From NCBI RefSeq assembly GCF_014192415.1, contig NZ_JACHXY010000002.1:248001-312000 (forward strand): a stretch of 64,000 nt of DNA, given 5' to 3'. The translations under genes were made by a program, and so were the position numbers. The notes beneath the pieces were generated by a model, which worked only from the letters and a program-made list of their open reading frames with translations, ran no database searches and was not told where the DNA came from. This DNA comes from Microbacterium proteolyticum. GTDB lineage: Bacteria; Actinomycetota; Actinomycetes; Actinomycetales; Microbacteriaceae. Of this stretch, positions 7,056 through 14,254 are shown in pieces; the stretch's first letter is position 1; each line of letters opens with the position of its first letter.

Positions 7056-7158
7056 ACGGGTAGATTACGTACCCAAACGGATCATGTCAACGAAGCAGCT
7101 ACCCCTATTCGGGTTGATTTATGATCCAAAATGGCGATAGTGTTACCCGCATGGATCA
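7048..7158. promoter_or_regulatory. Lysogeny-switch operator region with repeated 15-bp motif
   Basis: The motif TACCCNNN(T/C)GGATCA occurs at 7062-7048 (minus strand), 7070-7084 (plus) and 7144-7158 (plus). A weaker, partial minus-strand match lies at 7136-7122, and a further TACCC...CGGGT dyad lies at 7100-7115. The outer two copies contain the ATG of the leftward and rightward XRE genes respectively, each reading ATG GAT CA. This is the arrangement expected of a CI/Cro operator set controlling both divergent promoters. Confidence 0.65.
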
Positions 7159-7384
7159 GTACGTGGCCGCCGCATCCGCCGAACTGCGCGCCGCGCAAGG
7201 GCGAGCGAAGCTCTCGAACGTCGCCCTAGCCGCGAAGTCAGGAATCCCGCTGCCCACCTTGCGCCGCTACCTGAACGGGGAGCGCGACACGCCCGTGTCT
7301 GCGCTATTCCGTATCGCGAACGCCCTCGGCGTCGACGCCGGTCGATTGCTGAACGACGCGGCCGATCGCGTCGAGGATGCGTGA
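7151..7384 (+). CDS. XRE-family immunity repressor (CI-like)
   Basis: A 77-aa protein with an XRE HTH: NVALAAKSGIPLPTLRRYLNGE is the helix-turn-helix core, followed by SALFRIANALGVDA. ATG 7151 was chosen over ATG 7121 because the two divergent repressor genes then both begin with MD inside the same repeated operator motif; the ten extra codons look non-coding. It precedes the integrase on the same strand and is read away from the early operon, which suits the lysogenic repressor. It is small for a CI protein and lacks a cleavable C-terminal domain. Confidence 0.7.
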   Translation: MDQYVAAASAELRAAQGRAKLSNVALAAKSGIPLPTLRRYLNGERDTPVSALFRIANALGVDAGRLLNDAADRVEDA

Positions 7385-7455
7385 CGGAGTCGTGCCCAAC
7401 TCAGATGCCAACGCCAGAACTTCCCCCGCCGTGAAACGCATTCCCATTCCCCCAC

Positions 7456-7471
7456 TCGAATATTTGTTCGA
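7456..7471 (+). promoter_or_regulatory. SOS (LexA) box-like palindrome upstream of integrase
   Basis: The sequence TCGAATATTTGTTCGA matches 11 of the 12 defined positions of the actinobacterial LexA box TCGAACnnnnGTTCGA. It ends 24 nt before the integrase start codon. LexA control of the integrase would link excision to DNA damage; this is inferred from the match alone. Confidence 0.45.
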
Positions 7472-7495
7472 TCGTAACTCAGGGGTCAGACACTG

Positions 7496-8674
7496 ATGGC
7501 CTGGACCGAGAAGCTCCCTTCTGGCCGTTACCGCGGCGCTTACCGCCTCCCGAGCGGCGAGACCCGCTACACGCGCGGCGGCACCTTCACGTCGAAACGC
7601 GCAGCGAAGGACGCCGCTACCGCGCTCGAGGTGAAGGTGAAGCGTCCGGGATGGCGAGACCCGCGCGCATCCGAGATCACGTGGGGCGACTGGCTCGAGC
7701 TATGGACGCCCGCCCGCCAGATCGAGCCAAGCACGAGCGACAATGAGGCCGGGATGATCGAGCAGCACCTGCTGCCCCGATGGCGCGACGCGCCCCTCTC
7801 GACCATCACCCGCCACGACGTGCAGGCGTGGGCCACCGGACTGATCAAAGAAAACGTGGGCACCGAGGCCGAGCCGCGCTACCGCAAGTCATCGTCGGTG
7901 CGCCGGTATCTAAACGTGTTCGTTTCGAGCATGACGGCCGCGATCGACGCCGAGCTCATCGACACCAATCCCGCTACCCGCATCAAGCTGCCGCCGGATG
8001 CCGAGGGGCATCAGGTGTTCCTGACCCGCGAACAGTACGCCGCCCTATCGGCGGCCGTGCCGAACGCGCACGATCGCGCCCTGCTCGATTTTCTCGTGGG
8101 CACCGGCCTTCGGTGGGGCGAGGCCGCGGGGCTGCACCTGCACCGACTAGACCTCGAGCGCGGTATCGTCACCGTCGCCGACGTCACCGACGGCCGCGAG
8201 ATCAAGCCCTACCCCAAGGGCCGCCGCCAGCGGCACGTACCCCTGCTGCAATGGGCCGTCGATTATCTCGAGGTGCCGCTGCCGCGCGACTGCGGCGTGC
8301 CGCACCGATCGGGGCGCTGCCCGTCCGGGCTCGTCTTCCCCGCGGCGCGCGGCGGTCTCCGCGATGACCGCAATTTCTATCGCCGCGTGATGCTCCCGGC
8401 GCTGAAGGCCGCCGGGCTCGAGCACACGGGGGCGACGCTGCACGATCTGCGCCACACCTACGCATCGTGGCTCGCACAAGACGGCGTCCCTCTCGGCCGG
8501 ATCGCTGAGCTCCTCGGGCACCGATCGATCACGACGACGGAGATATACGCCCACTTCGCGACCGCGCGCGCCGACGACATCGCCTACGCGATGCGCGACC
8601 CGCGTGGGGCAAACGTGGGGCAGATTGTCGCTGCGCCGGGCATCACTCCGCTGCGTCGCGCTACGCGAGAATGA
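7496..8674 (+). CDS. int: Tyrosine-type phage integrase (element 1)
   Basis: This 392-aa protein has an N-terminal arm-binding segment (WTEKLPSGRYRGAYRLPSG), a SAM-like core-binding domain at ~65-170 and a catalytic domain at ~180-370. The catalytic residues are visible: Arg in TGLRWGEAAG, His and Arg in LHDLRHTYAS, the GHRS motif and the nucleophile Tyr in TTTEIYAHF. Length is usual for actinophage integrases. It lies 68 nt from the 43-bp tRNA-Val attachment repeat, the usual int-attP order, and behind an SOS-like box. It would insert the phage into the 3' end of tRNA-Val(CAC). Confidence 0.95.
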   Translation: MAWTEKLPSGRYRGAYRLPSGETRYTRGGTFTSKRAAKDAATALEVKVKRPGWRDPRASEITWGDWLELWTPARQIEPSTSDNEAGMIEQHLLPRWRDAPLSTITRHDVQAWATGLIKENVGTEAEPRYRKSSSVRRYLNVFVSSMTAAIDAELIDTNPATRIKLPPDAEGHQVFLTREQYAALSAAVPNAHDRALLDFLVGTGLRWGEAAGLHLHRLDLERGIVTVADVTDGREIKPYPKGRRQRHVPLLQWAVDYLEVPLPRDCGVPHRSGRCPSGLVFPAARGGLRDDRNFYRRVMLPALKAAGLEHTGATLHDLRHTYASWLAQDGVPLGRIAELLGHRSITTTEIYAHFATARADDIAYAMRDPRGANVGQIVAAPGITPLRRATRE

Positions 8675-8742
8675 CCCTCTGATCTGGCATATGTCCGCTC
8701 ACACTGCGTGACGCTTCACGAGGCTACGCGGTCTCAGGGTCA

Positions 8743-8785
8743 TTCACACGGAAGAGGTCATCGGTTCGAGTCCGGTATCGCCCAC
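8743..8785 (+). repeat. Attachment-site repeat, 3' fragment of tRNA-Val(CAC), copy 1
   Basis: These 43 bp are identical to 15634-15676. They comprise the tRNA 3' portion: the anticodon loop TTCACAC (anticodon CAC, Val), stem GGAAG, variable loop, T arm with GGTTCGAGTCC, and the acceptor strand ATCGCCC. The 5' half of the tRNA is absent, so this is the displaced attachment core and not a functional tRNA. It marks the junction between element 1 and element 2. Confidence 0.85.
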
Positions 8786-8794
8786 ACCACAGAG

Positions 8795-8833
8795 GCCCGG
8801 AATCACGCGGAAAGCGGAGATTCCGGGCTTCTT
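8795..8833. terminator. Rho-independent terminator
   Basis: GCCCGGAATC pairs with GATTCCGGGC across a 14-nt loop, followed by TTCTTTC on the plus strand. It lies just past the tRNA fragment and overlaps the stop of the leftward 91-aa gene, so it may have arrived with a tRNA 3' flank. Confidence 0.7.
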
Positions 8834-9078
8834 TCATTCATGGCTTCCAGGTTTGGCGTGTGCGTTGTGTGTGACACGTCGGGCGGCGACGCATCTCGGC
8901 ACCCCCGCGCGATGGCAAGTTGAGTCAGGTCTTCGATGGACGGTCCACCCCGGCGCCAAGCGCGTGCAGCGGCTTCCTGCGCGGTCATTCCGTCCAGCAT
9001 CACGCCTATCTGATGGACCATGCGGCGGACCTCAGCGAACGCCCGCTCACGGGCAACGCTCTCGCCGTCCCCGATCAT
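8803..9078 (-). CDS. Hypothetical protein of integrated element 2
   Basis: A 91-aa protein, ATG 9078, with an ATGA overlap with the upstream 61-aa gene, which supports translation. Its N-terminal two thirds are helical (RERAFAEVRRMVHQIGVMLDGM, then AAARAWRRGGPSIEDLTQLAI); the tail is Ser/Pro-rich. No family is recognised. It lies at the extreme left end of element 2, a usual place for accessory genes. Confidence 0.5.
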   Translation of the reverse strand: MIGDGESVARERAFAEVRRMVHQIGVMLDGMTAQEAAARAWRRGGPSIEDLTQLAIARGCRDASPPDVSHTTHTPNLEAMNERSPESPLSA

Positions 9079-9260
9079 GCCCGCTCAGATATGAACGTCA
9101 TCACGCGGCGGAGCTCACGGGGCGTCAGGGGCCTTCCGTCCTCGTGTATCCACGAGGTCGGAGCGCTACGAACGATACGGCCGCCTTGGTGGCCCGGAAT
9201 GTCTACGCGCCCCTTCACCACTCGCCCCACCCCTGGCACATCCACCCGTTCATCAGACAT
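9075..9260 (-). CDS. Small hypothetical protein of integrated element 2
   Basis: A 61-aa protein (MSDERVDVPGVGRVVKGRVD) ending in RPLTPRELRRVMTFISERA. The sequence is mixed and charged and looks coding. It is translationally coupled to the downstream 91-aa gene by ATGA. Function is unknown. The 288 bp upstream of its start (9261-9548) contain no gene that can be supported; the leftward promoter should lie there. Confidence 0.5.
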   Translation of the reverse strand: MSDERVDVPGVGRVVKGRVDIPGHQGGRIVRSAPTSWIHEDGRPLTPRELRRVMTFISERA

Positions 9261-9548
9261 GTGCGAAGCCTACTCAGGCTTTCGGGAGAACAGCCGGGCG
9301 GAGGCTCCGTCCGTGGTGGACCGGTTCTCGGCGTTGAGTCGTCGTGCGGCTTCGACCGGTGGCCACGATCGCGGCGCCGGCCGATGCGATGACGACGGGT
9401 GCCCGGACTGTCTGAATGGGCGCACGAGGGACGCGCGCGCCGTCCCGCGCCCGCGCGCGGGTCGACTGGCTTCGCAGCCGCGTTCGTCCTGCCTCGCAGC
9501 GCGGAATGTGCGGGTAAACCTCAGCGCCTGCCTATCTCGAACTCCGCT

Positions 9549-10109
9549 TCATCGAGAGATGAGGTTGAAGGCGGTTCGGAACCGTTCAAGGATCTTGAAG
9601 ATGTTGAGCGCGAGGTGCGTCGCGAGCCAAACAACAGGAGGCGTCCACAGCCATGCGAGTCCGACCAGAAACGAGGGTGCCGGCTGCACTGAGGGCGTGA
9701 CAGCCCCAGCAGCGACCGCCAGCAACACCACTAGCACGACCGCAACGAACACCGTGTAGGTGATTGTTGCGCGCAGGTCTGAGATTGTCTCCATCAGGCC
9801 GTGAGCGTTGCTGAAAGACTTGCCGTCCTTGCGCGCGGTGACCGCGAAATTGAACACCAGGAATAGAAGGCCGAAGAGCAGCGCAGTGAAGACGGAGAGA
9901 GCGGTGAGGTATGGAGTGAATGTCGGGATCTCGACGCGGAGGGCGAAGAAGGGGATGGCCGCCAGCGTCGGAAGACCGTAGAGGCGGATGCCGACCTTGC
10001 GGCGCGCCCGTTTCGCCGCGGCACCAGAAAGAGATGTCCATGAGTCGCGATAGTCGCGGAAGACAGTTCGGACTTGGCTTGGGATCAACGGCATTGCGGT
10101 CACCCTCAC
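9549..10109 (-). CDS. Four-helix membrane protein, second gene of a two-gene cargo module
   Basis: A 186-aa protein with a basic cytoplasmic N-terminus (KRARRKVG) and four hydrophobic segments at ~41-58, 66-90, 117-137 and 147-171. It starts 23 nt after the stop of the 388-aa gene, so the pair forms an operon. The loop between helices 2 and 3 (TARKDGKSFSNAHGLME) is hydrophilic and likely cytoplasmic. No enzyme motif is seen. The layout (small 4-TM partner next to a soluble protein of unknown family, inside an integrated element) recalls membrane-acting anti-phage pairs such as Kiwa, but similarity in sequence could not be shown. Confidence 0.65.
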   Translation of the reverse strand: MRVTAMPLIPSQVRTVFRDYRDSWTSLSGAAAKRARRKVGIRLYGLPTLAAIPFFALRVEIPTFTPYLTALSVFTALLFGLLFLVFNFAVTARKDGKSFSNAHGLMETISDLRATITYTVFVAVVLVVLLAVAAGAVTPSVQPAPSFLVGLAWLWTPPVVWLATHLALNIFKILERFRTAFNLISR

Positions 10110-10132
10110 CCTCCATATCTAGGGGTCTTGCT

Positions 10133-11299
10133 TCATTTTTCCAGAGGCCACTGAGCGGGGAGCGCAGCTCCGATCCCTCGCAGGAACTGAGCCGACGTCG
10201 CGTCCCAAGCTTGCCGTAAGGGCGTGTCTAGCAATCGGTCAGAAAACTCGTAGACCAACTGGGGGACTCGGTCGCCGGCTACCACGAAGGTCTTCTCTGG
10301 CCGGTCCTGCCCGAACGATACCTCTACCCTCCGACTCTCGTACTCCGCGCGGTCTATCGGCAACACGGATTGCAGGTCCGCCTCAAGCTCCGCGCTCGAC
10401 GGGCCCTGTCGGAGAGCGTCTATCTCGGCGACTAGCGCGCGCCACTCCTCCTCATCAGCAACGGTGAACGCGTCGCGGGGGGCCGCTTTCAGCTCGCGGA
10501 TCACGGTGCCGTCGCGACGGTGGGTCTCACCCATCACCTTCCGTCGCGCTTCGAGCGGCGCGATCTTGATTAGTTGTCGCAACTCTTCCTGCTTCCGCTC
10601 CAGCAGTTCGAAGATTCGATCTTTCAGATCTCCGTCTCGAGCAGTGAGACCGGCCCCCTCGGCAGAGACGCGCACGGTCAGATCTTCGACGGTCGACGGG
10701 TCGTGTGCGGAGTCCAACGGTGAGAGTACCTCGGTCACTCGCATGACCTGCTTGCCTGCCAGCTCGGCCCGCCAATCATCAGTCAGTGCGAACCCCTCCA
10801 CTCTCACGCCCATGAAGGTGCGGGCGGAGATTTGACGCGCCACCAGCCGGTACAGCAGATCTTTCAGGTGGCGGCCGCCAATCCGTTCGACGAACATGAA
10901 CCCGTAGTAGCTGTCTCGGGGTACGTAGAATGCGGCGCGAAACTCGCTCAGCAATGCCTTGGTCGTTCCCGCTTCGACCGACTCGAGGCTCTCGACGTCC
11001 AGCATCTCCCCCGGGTTACCGACGGGGCCGCGCCGCATCTTGAGATGAATGCTTCGACCTCGACGGATGAATGACTTGAGCCGGTAGCCCTCTGCCAGGC
11101 CGTCATTCCGGTAGAACGTGTCGCCCAGGTCTTTCAGTTCGCGTTCGACCTCGAGAAGTAAATCCAGACCGTCGGGTCCAAACTCACCTAACCGCTGCAA
11201 GTAACGCGGCCGGTTCGGCGGAGCGATCCGAATCAAGTACGCCAGATACCCGTACGCAACCACGCATAGCCCCCAAAGCCGTTCCAGTCCCGAAACCAT
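10133..11299 (-). CDS. Unrecognised 388-aa protein, first gene of the two-gene cargo module
   Basis: The protein is mostly soluble. Residues ~15-30 contain a hydrophobic strand (AYGYLAYLIRIAP), and the true start may be nearer this point. Residues ~55-150 form alpha/beta sequence with a conserved-looking segment AFYVPRDSYYGFMFVERIGG. A basic helix around 225-255 includes ERKQEELRQLIKIAPL, and a C-terminal domain follows with EVSFGQDRPEKTFVV. No Walker, nuclease, NADase or protease motif is evident. It is expressed before the 4-TM gene. By layout it could be the sensor or effector of a defence module carried by element 2. Function is not claimed. Confidence 0.65.
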   Translation of the reverse strand: MVSGLERLWGLCVVAYGYLAYLIRIAPPNRPRYLQRLGEFGPDGLDLLLEVERELKDLGDTFYRNDGLAEGYRLKSFIRRGRSIHLKMRRGPVGNPGEMLDVESLESVEAGTTKALLSEFRAAFYVPRDSYYGFMFVERIGGRHLKDLLYRLVARQISARTFMGVRVEGFALTDDWRAELAGKQVMRVTEVLSPLDSAHDPSTVEDLTVRVSAEGAGLTARDGDLKDRIFELLERKQEELRQLIKIAPLEARRKVMGETHRRDGTVIRELKAAPRDAFTVADEEEWRALVAEIDALRQGPSSAELEADLQSVLPIDRAEYESRRVEVSFGQDRPEKTFVVAGDRVPQLVYEFSDRLLDTPLRQAWDATSAQFLRGIGAALPAQWPLEK

Positions 11300-11468
11300 A
11301 ACCGTAGCCGAGACATGCCCAGGCCCGGCCCTCGACCGGCTGAGGGGCCTACCACGACGAAACGCCCGGCCGGCCGCTCAAGATGCGCCGGCGTCTCGGG
11401 TGGTGTCGGGGGTTGCCCGTACGTTGGAGGTCGGTGCTGGGCGCAGGGCCTGGCAAGTGAGGAGAAGC

Positions 11469-11654
11469 ATGAACCTGCTGGAGACGAAGGAGAAGGTGCA
11501 GAAGGAGTTGTTCGAGGCGATTTCTGCCCAGATCGCGGGCATTGCGAGTCTGGTTACGCCCCTGGATCGGGCGAAGACCCTGGCCCAGCTCGCTCTCGCA
11601 TACCGGTACACCGCAGGTGGGCAGCAGCCGGGGAGCGGTGGCGCTGAGAAGTAA
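11469..11654 (+). CDS. Small helical protein of integrated element 2
   Basis: A 61-aa protein from ATG 11469 with GAGGAGAAGC upstream. It is almost entirely one or two amphipathic helices (LLETKEKVQKELFEAISAQ, then PLDRAKTLAQLALAYRYT) with a short Gly-rich tail. It is followed by a strong bidirectional terminator. No family is recognised. The longer frame to 11400 lacks a ribosome-binding site. Confidence 0.6.
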   Translation: MNLLETKEKVQKELFEAISAQIAGIASLVTPLDRAKTLAQLALAYRYTAGGQQPGSGGAEK

Positions 11655-11665
11655 CCGCCTGACCC

Positions 11666-11708
11666 GTCGAAGCCCCGGTGTCCACGTGTTGTGGGCCGGG
11701 GCTTCGAC
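11666..11708. terminator. Strong bidirectional terminator
   Basis: A perfect 13-bp stem, GTCGAAGCCCCGG with CCGGGGCTTCGAC, separates the rightward 61-aa gene from the end of the leftward frameshifted gene. Confidence 0.7.
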
Positions 11709-11725
11709 GTGGACGGAGACGGTGA

Positions 11726-12264
11726 TCAGTCGGGCCAGGATCCAGTTTCTGACTGCAGCGTCCCGAGGTCAGTGGTCCACTCCGCGCGCCAGCGCACAGT
11801 GGGTACGCCAGCTCCGTTCTGGAACTGTTCGGGGAAGTCAGTTCTCACTCCCATCTCGACGGGGATTTCATCTTCTCGGTGCTCGACGCGTCCGATGAGG
11901 GTGCCCGTTACGGTGATGCGCACATTCCGCGGAACGTCCGGTCCCTGATTGACGAGGTAAAAGTGGCCGGGCTCCCAATCGAAGTGAGGACCCCATTCAA
12001 CGTGATGCCGCTCGACGGCGCGGGCCATCTCAAGCGCGCGCGCTTCCTCGCCCGCTCGAGCGATGGCGTTGGCCTCCTCCAGGGCGTCAGCGGCGGCCTT
12101 CTGGGCACCGAGGCGGCTCTGCGGGCCTCTTGCGCCTGTGCGCTTGACCGCGCCGCTTCACCGCTTGCCTTGTGCGCGAGATGAGCTTGGCGCCATGCGA
12201 TGCCGGCGGCGACGGTGGCGATGACCAGCAACCCGACGTTGACCCACAGCGATGCCGTCTCCAA
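11726..12264 (-). pseudogene. Frameshifted membrane/coiled-coil protein
   Basis: The N-terminal half is read from a TTG at 12264 after AGGGGGGCGGG. It gives one transmembrane helix (SLWVNVGLLVIATVAAGIAW) and a start of coiled coil (AHKASGEAARSSAQAQEA). The C-terminal half lies in a different frame. Its upstream extension supplies the missing coiled coil (AQKAAADALEEANAIARAGE), followed by a beta-rich domain with ERHHVEWG and NQGPDVPRNVRI. Such proteins normally are a single chain, so one indel near 12110-12150 has split it, or the assembly has an error there. The family (membrane-anchored coiled coil plus beta domain) has no assigned role. Confidence 0.6.
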
Positions 12265-12428
12265 AGTGTCCCGCCCCCCTTGCTTGACCCGCGTCGGTCG
12301 CGCGGCTACCTCGTTACGGTACCAACGCGTGTCCATGGGATGGGGTGCCGCGATTTCTACAGCGCGAGGTCGTTCAGGGCACGGGAGGCGCGCGTCACAT
12401 GGCGTGGCTTCGGTCGAGCACCCGTTCA

Positions 12429-12932
12429 TCATGCAACGTCAACGCCGGTCGTCCCCTCAACCGGCTCGACCTGGCCGTACGTGTTGTCGTCGCCGAACTT
12501 CTCGTGCAGCGCTTCCCTGAACTCTCGGAGGGCCTCTCGCATCTCCTCCCCCGATCCGTCCGGGACCGGCGACGCTCGCGAGACGGTGAAGAACATCTGG
12601 CCGAGTTCGCGCAGCGATGCGGCGCGATCGCGGTGGTCGCGGAGCGTCTTCGGCTTCTCGGCCTCTGCTAGCTCACGGCGGGCTGTCTCGAGGTCGCTGA
12701 GCAAATCGGCGCCGAGTGCCTGACGCTTGGCCTCGCTGTCGACCTTTGCGGCGGCGGTGGCGGCGGCGGTCTTCCGCCGGTCGAACGAGACGCCTGCGGC
12801 TTTCGAGTATTTCGACACGCTACCGACGCTGACGCCCGCCTCACGGGCGATCTGGTTCCGGGGCACGCCCTCGCGGGCCAGGGCGACGATGCGGTCGACC
12901 TGACCCTGCGACAGTGGCTCCGAGACCGGCAT
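12429..12932 (-). CDS. Helix-turn-helix protein of integrated element 2
   Basis: A 167-aa protein with an N-terminal HTH at residues ~8-50 (VDRIVALAREGVPRNQIARE, then AGVSVGSVSKYSKAAGV), of the Hin/terminase-small-like kind. An Ala/Lys-rich helix and a longer helical region with EKPKTLRDHRDRAASL follow. It is the last gene of a leftward three-gene operon; 6 nt separate it from the preceding gene. It may act in replication or packaging of the element. The family name is by pattern only. Confidence 0.65.
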   Translation of the reverse strand: MPVSEPLSQGQVDRIVALAREGVPRNQIAREAGVSVGSVSKYSKAAGVSFDRRKTAAATAAAKVDSEAKRQALGADLLSDLETARRELAEAEKPKTLRDHRDRAASLRELGQMFFTVSRASPVPDGSGEEMREALREFREALHEKFGDDNTYGQVEPVEGTTGVDVA

Positions 12933-12938
12933 GAGCCC

Positions 12939-13532
12939 CTAGTACTGCGCGATCGTGACGGTTCGGCCGATACCGATCTCGAACAAGGCGGCGCTCAACG
13001 CTTCGATGAGGAACTTGCGCCGGTCCGGCACGGTATGGTGCGCCTGACCGTCGACCATCACATGGTGCAGGATGTCTCCCTGTACCAGCCACGCGTAGTT
13101 CTGGTGGTCGAGCCCCTCGACGTCCATCGGGTCGACCTGTCCCCATGGGGCAGGCGCCGGCAGCCCTGCCGCGTCGAACACACGGCGGATCTGCTCGACC
13201 GATGCGTTGCGGTCATCGGCCGCCGTCAGAACCGCCTGGATCGCGGTCGAGAGCTGTTGTCTCACGTCATCGAAGGGCGTCAGGTCAGCGGCGATGCGCG
13301 CCGCCTCTACCTTCGCTGCAGCCTGGGCGGAGGACCGGGCGGCGGCTTCGTCAGCAGCTGCTCGCTGCGCGCGCCCGCGTGCGATGAGGCCCGCGAGGGT
13401 CAAGCGCTCTCGCGCCTCGGCCAGCTGCGCCGGCTTCACGTCCTGGCCGTCGACGGCGGCCTGTTCGAGCGTCCGCAGCTGCTCGACGGCGGTCTCTTCG
13501 TCGAGCTCGTCGGTCGTGTTCTGTTCGGTCAT
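12939..13532 (-). CDS. Hypothetical protein of integrated element 2
   Basis: A 197-aa protein starting MTEQNTTDELDEETAVEQL at ATG 13532 in an ATGA overlap. Residues ~20-90 form a long coiled-coil-like, Ala/Glu/Arg-rich region (RGRAQRAAADEAAARSSAQ). The C-terminal ~70 residues are a distinct folded part with HQNYAWLVQGDILHHVMVDG and several His residues. No known domain is recognised. It probably works with its operon partners. Confidence 0.6.
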   Translation of the reverse strand: MTEQNTTDELDEETAVEQLRTLEQAAVDGQDVKPAQLAEARERLTLAGLIARGRAQRAAADEAAARSSAQAAAKVEAARIAADLTPFDDVRQQLSTAIQAVLTAADDRNASVEQIRRVFDAAGLPAPAPWGQVDPMDVEGLDHQNYAWLVQGDILHHVMVDGQAHHTVPDRRKFLIEALSAALFEIGIGRTVTIAQY

Positions 13533-13714
13533 CGGGTTTCCTTCCAATTGGTGCCGCGGCGGTCACGGCGGGCCGACCGCAGTCGGTCGATGTCGGTTTC
13601 TTCTCGCTGGCCTCGCGTGGTGCGGATCTGCTCGATGGGGTCGGTCTGGTCGGGCTGTCCGCGCCGCGCGCGGATCTCGTCGATGCTGTCGGCCGGGAGT
13701 GCTTCGTCGGTCAT
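13529..13714 (-). CDS. Small charged protein, first gene of the leftward operon of element 2
   Basis: A 61-aa protein from ATG 13714 with AGAGGAAACC directly upstream. It consists of three imperfect repeats of an I-(D/E)-x-(I/L)-R-(A/T/S)-x-R-(G/R) unit (IDEIRARRGQ, IEQIRTTRGQ, IDRLRSARRD). This short tandem-repeat build suggests a binding or scaffold peptide. Function is unknown. Confidence 0.55.
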   Translation of the reverse strand: MTDEALPADSIDEIRARRGQPDQTDPIEQIRTTRGQREETDIDRLRSARRDRRGTNWKETR

Positions 13715-13738
13715 GGTTTCCTCTGTCACGCTTCCGTC

Positions 13739-13960
13739 GTGAGGAAGCTGGGGGTCTGCGATCCGTGCGTGCGCGCGGCTTCGCGGTGGCGTGTGGGCGG
13801 CGTGTGTGCGGTCTATGACTTCCCGAGAAGGCCAGCGACGGCGAGCGCCCTCGCTGTCGAGCGCCACTTCATCACAAACCACTCCACCGCCGCGCGATGG
13901 GTGGGCCTGGCACGAAAAGCTGGGCTCCTCCCTCCGGTTGATCGACGACCTGAGGGCTGA
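13739..13960 (+). CDS. Small helix-turn-helix regulator of element 2
   Basis: A 73-aa frame whose C-terminal 50 residues (VYDFPRRPATASALAVERHF, then HSTAARWVGLARKAGLL) match the pattern of a common actinobacterial element-borne HTH domain: a helix with HF..xHSTAARWV and AR.AGLL. The GTG start at 13739 lacks a clear Shine-Dalgarno and the first ~25 residues look atypical, so the start or the N-terminus may be damaged. It precedes the XRE gene and integrase on the same strand. Confidence 0.5.
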   Translation: MRKLGVCDPCVRAASRWRVGGVCAVYDFPRRPATASALAVERHFITNHSTAARWVGLARKAGLLPPVDRRPEG

Positions 13961-14032
13961 ACGAGAAGCGGCCCCTGTGCAGGTAGCAACTGCACAGAGG
14001 CCAGTCCGACACCACTGAGAGGAACATCGGAC

Positions 14033-14254
14033 ATGGAAACGATACAGAACAACGGATACGGCGCTGTGCTGCGGGCCCTTCGCGAAGAACTCGGATGGGG
14101 GCGGCGAGAACTCGCGCGCCGCGCGCTGATCGGCTACCGATATCTGCGCCGCGTCGAATGTGGTCGCACGGCCGCTTCGAGGCAGTGGGTCACGCACGTC
14201 ATGTCCGTCATGGCAGCCGAGCTGCGCGCGCGTTCCCTGGCCGTAGCACCGTGA
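14033..14254 (+). CDS. Small XRE-type DNA-binding protein next to integrase
   Basis: A 73-aa protein with an HTH pattern, YGAVLRALREELGWGRRELARR followed by YRYLRRVECGR. Trp replaces the usual Ser at the first helix. The start ATG 14033 has GAGAGGAAC upstream. It overlaps the integrase gene by GTGA, so the two are translationally coupled, consistent with a regulator of integration or excision. Confidence 0.65.
   Translation: METIQNNGYGAVLRALREELGWGRRELARRALIGYRYLRRVECGRTAASRQWVTHVMSVMAAELRARSLAVAP

Noticed and set aside
8743..8785. Possible functional tRNA-Val gene
   Set aside because: Only the part from the anticodon loop to the acceptor 3' strand is present; the D arm and 5' acceptor strand are missing. 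The same holds for 15634-15676.
9549..11299. Firm annotation as a Kiwa defence system
   Set aside because: Only the 4-TM/soluble layout is similar; gene order is reversed and no sequence motif of KwaB was recognised.
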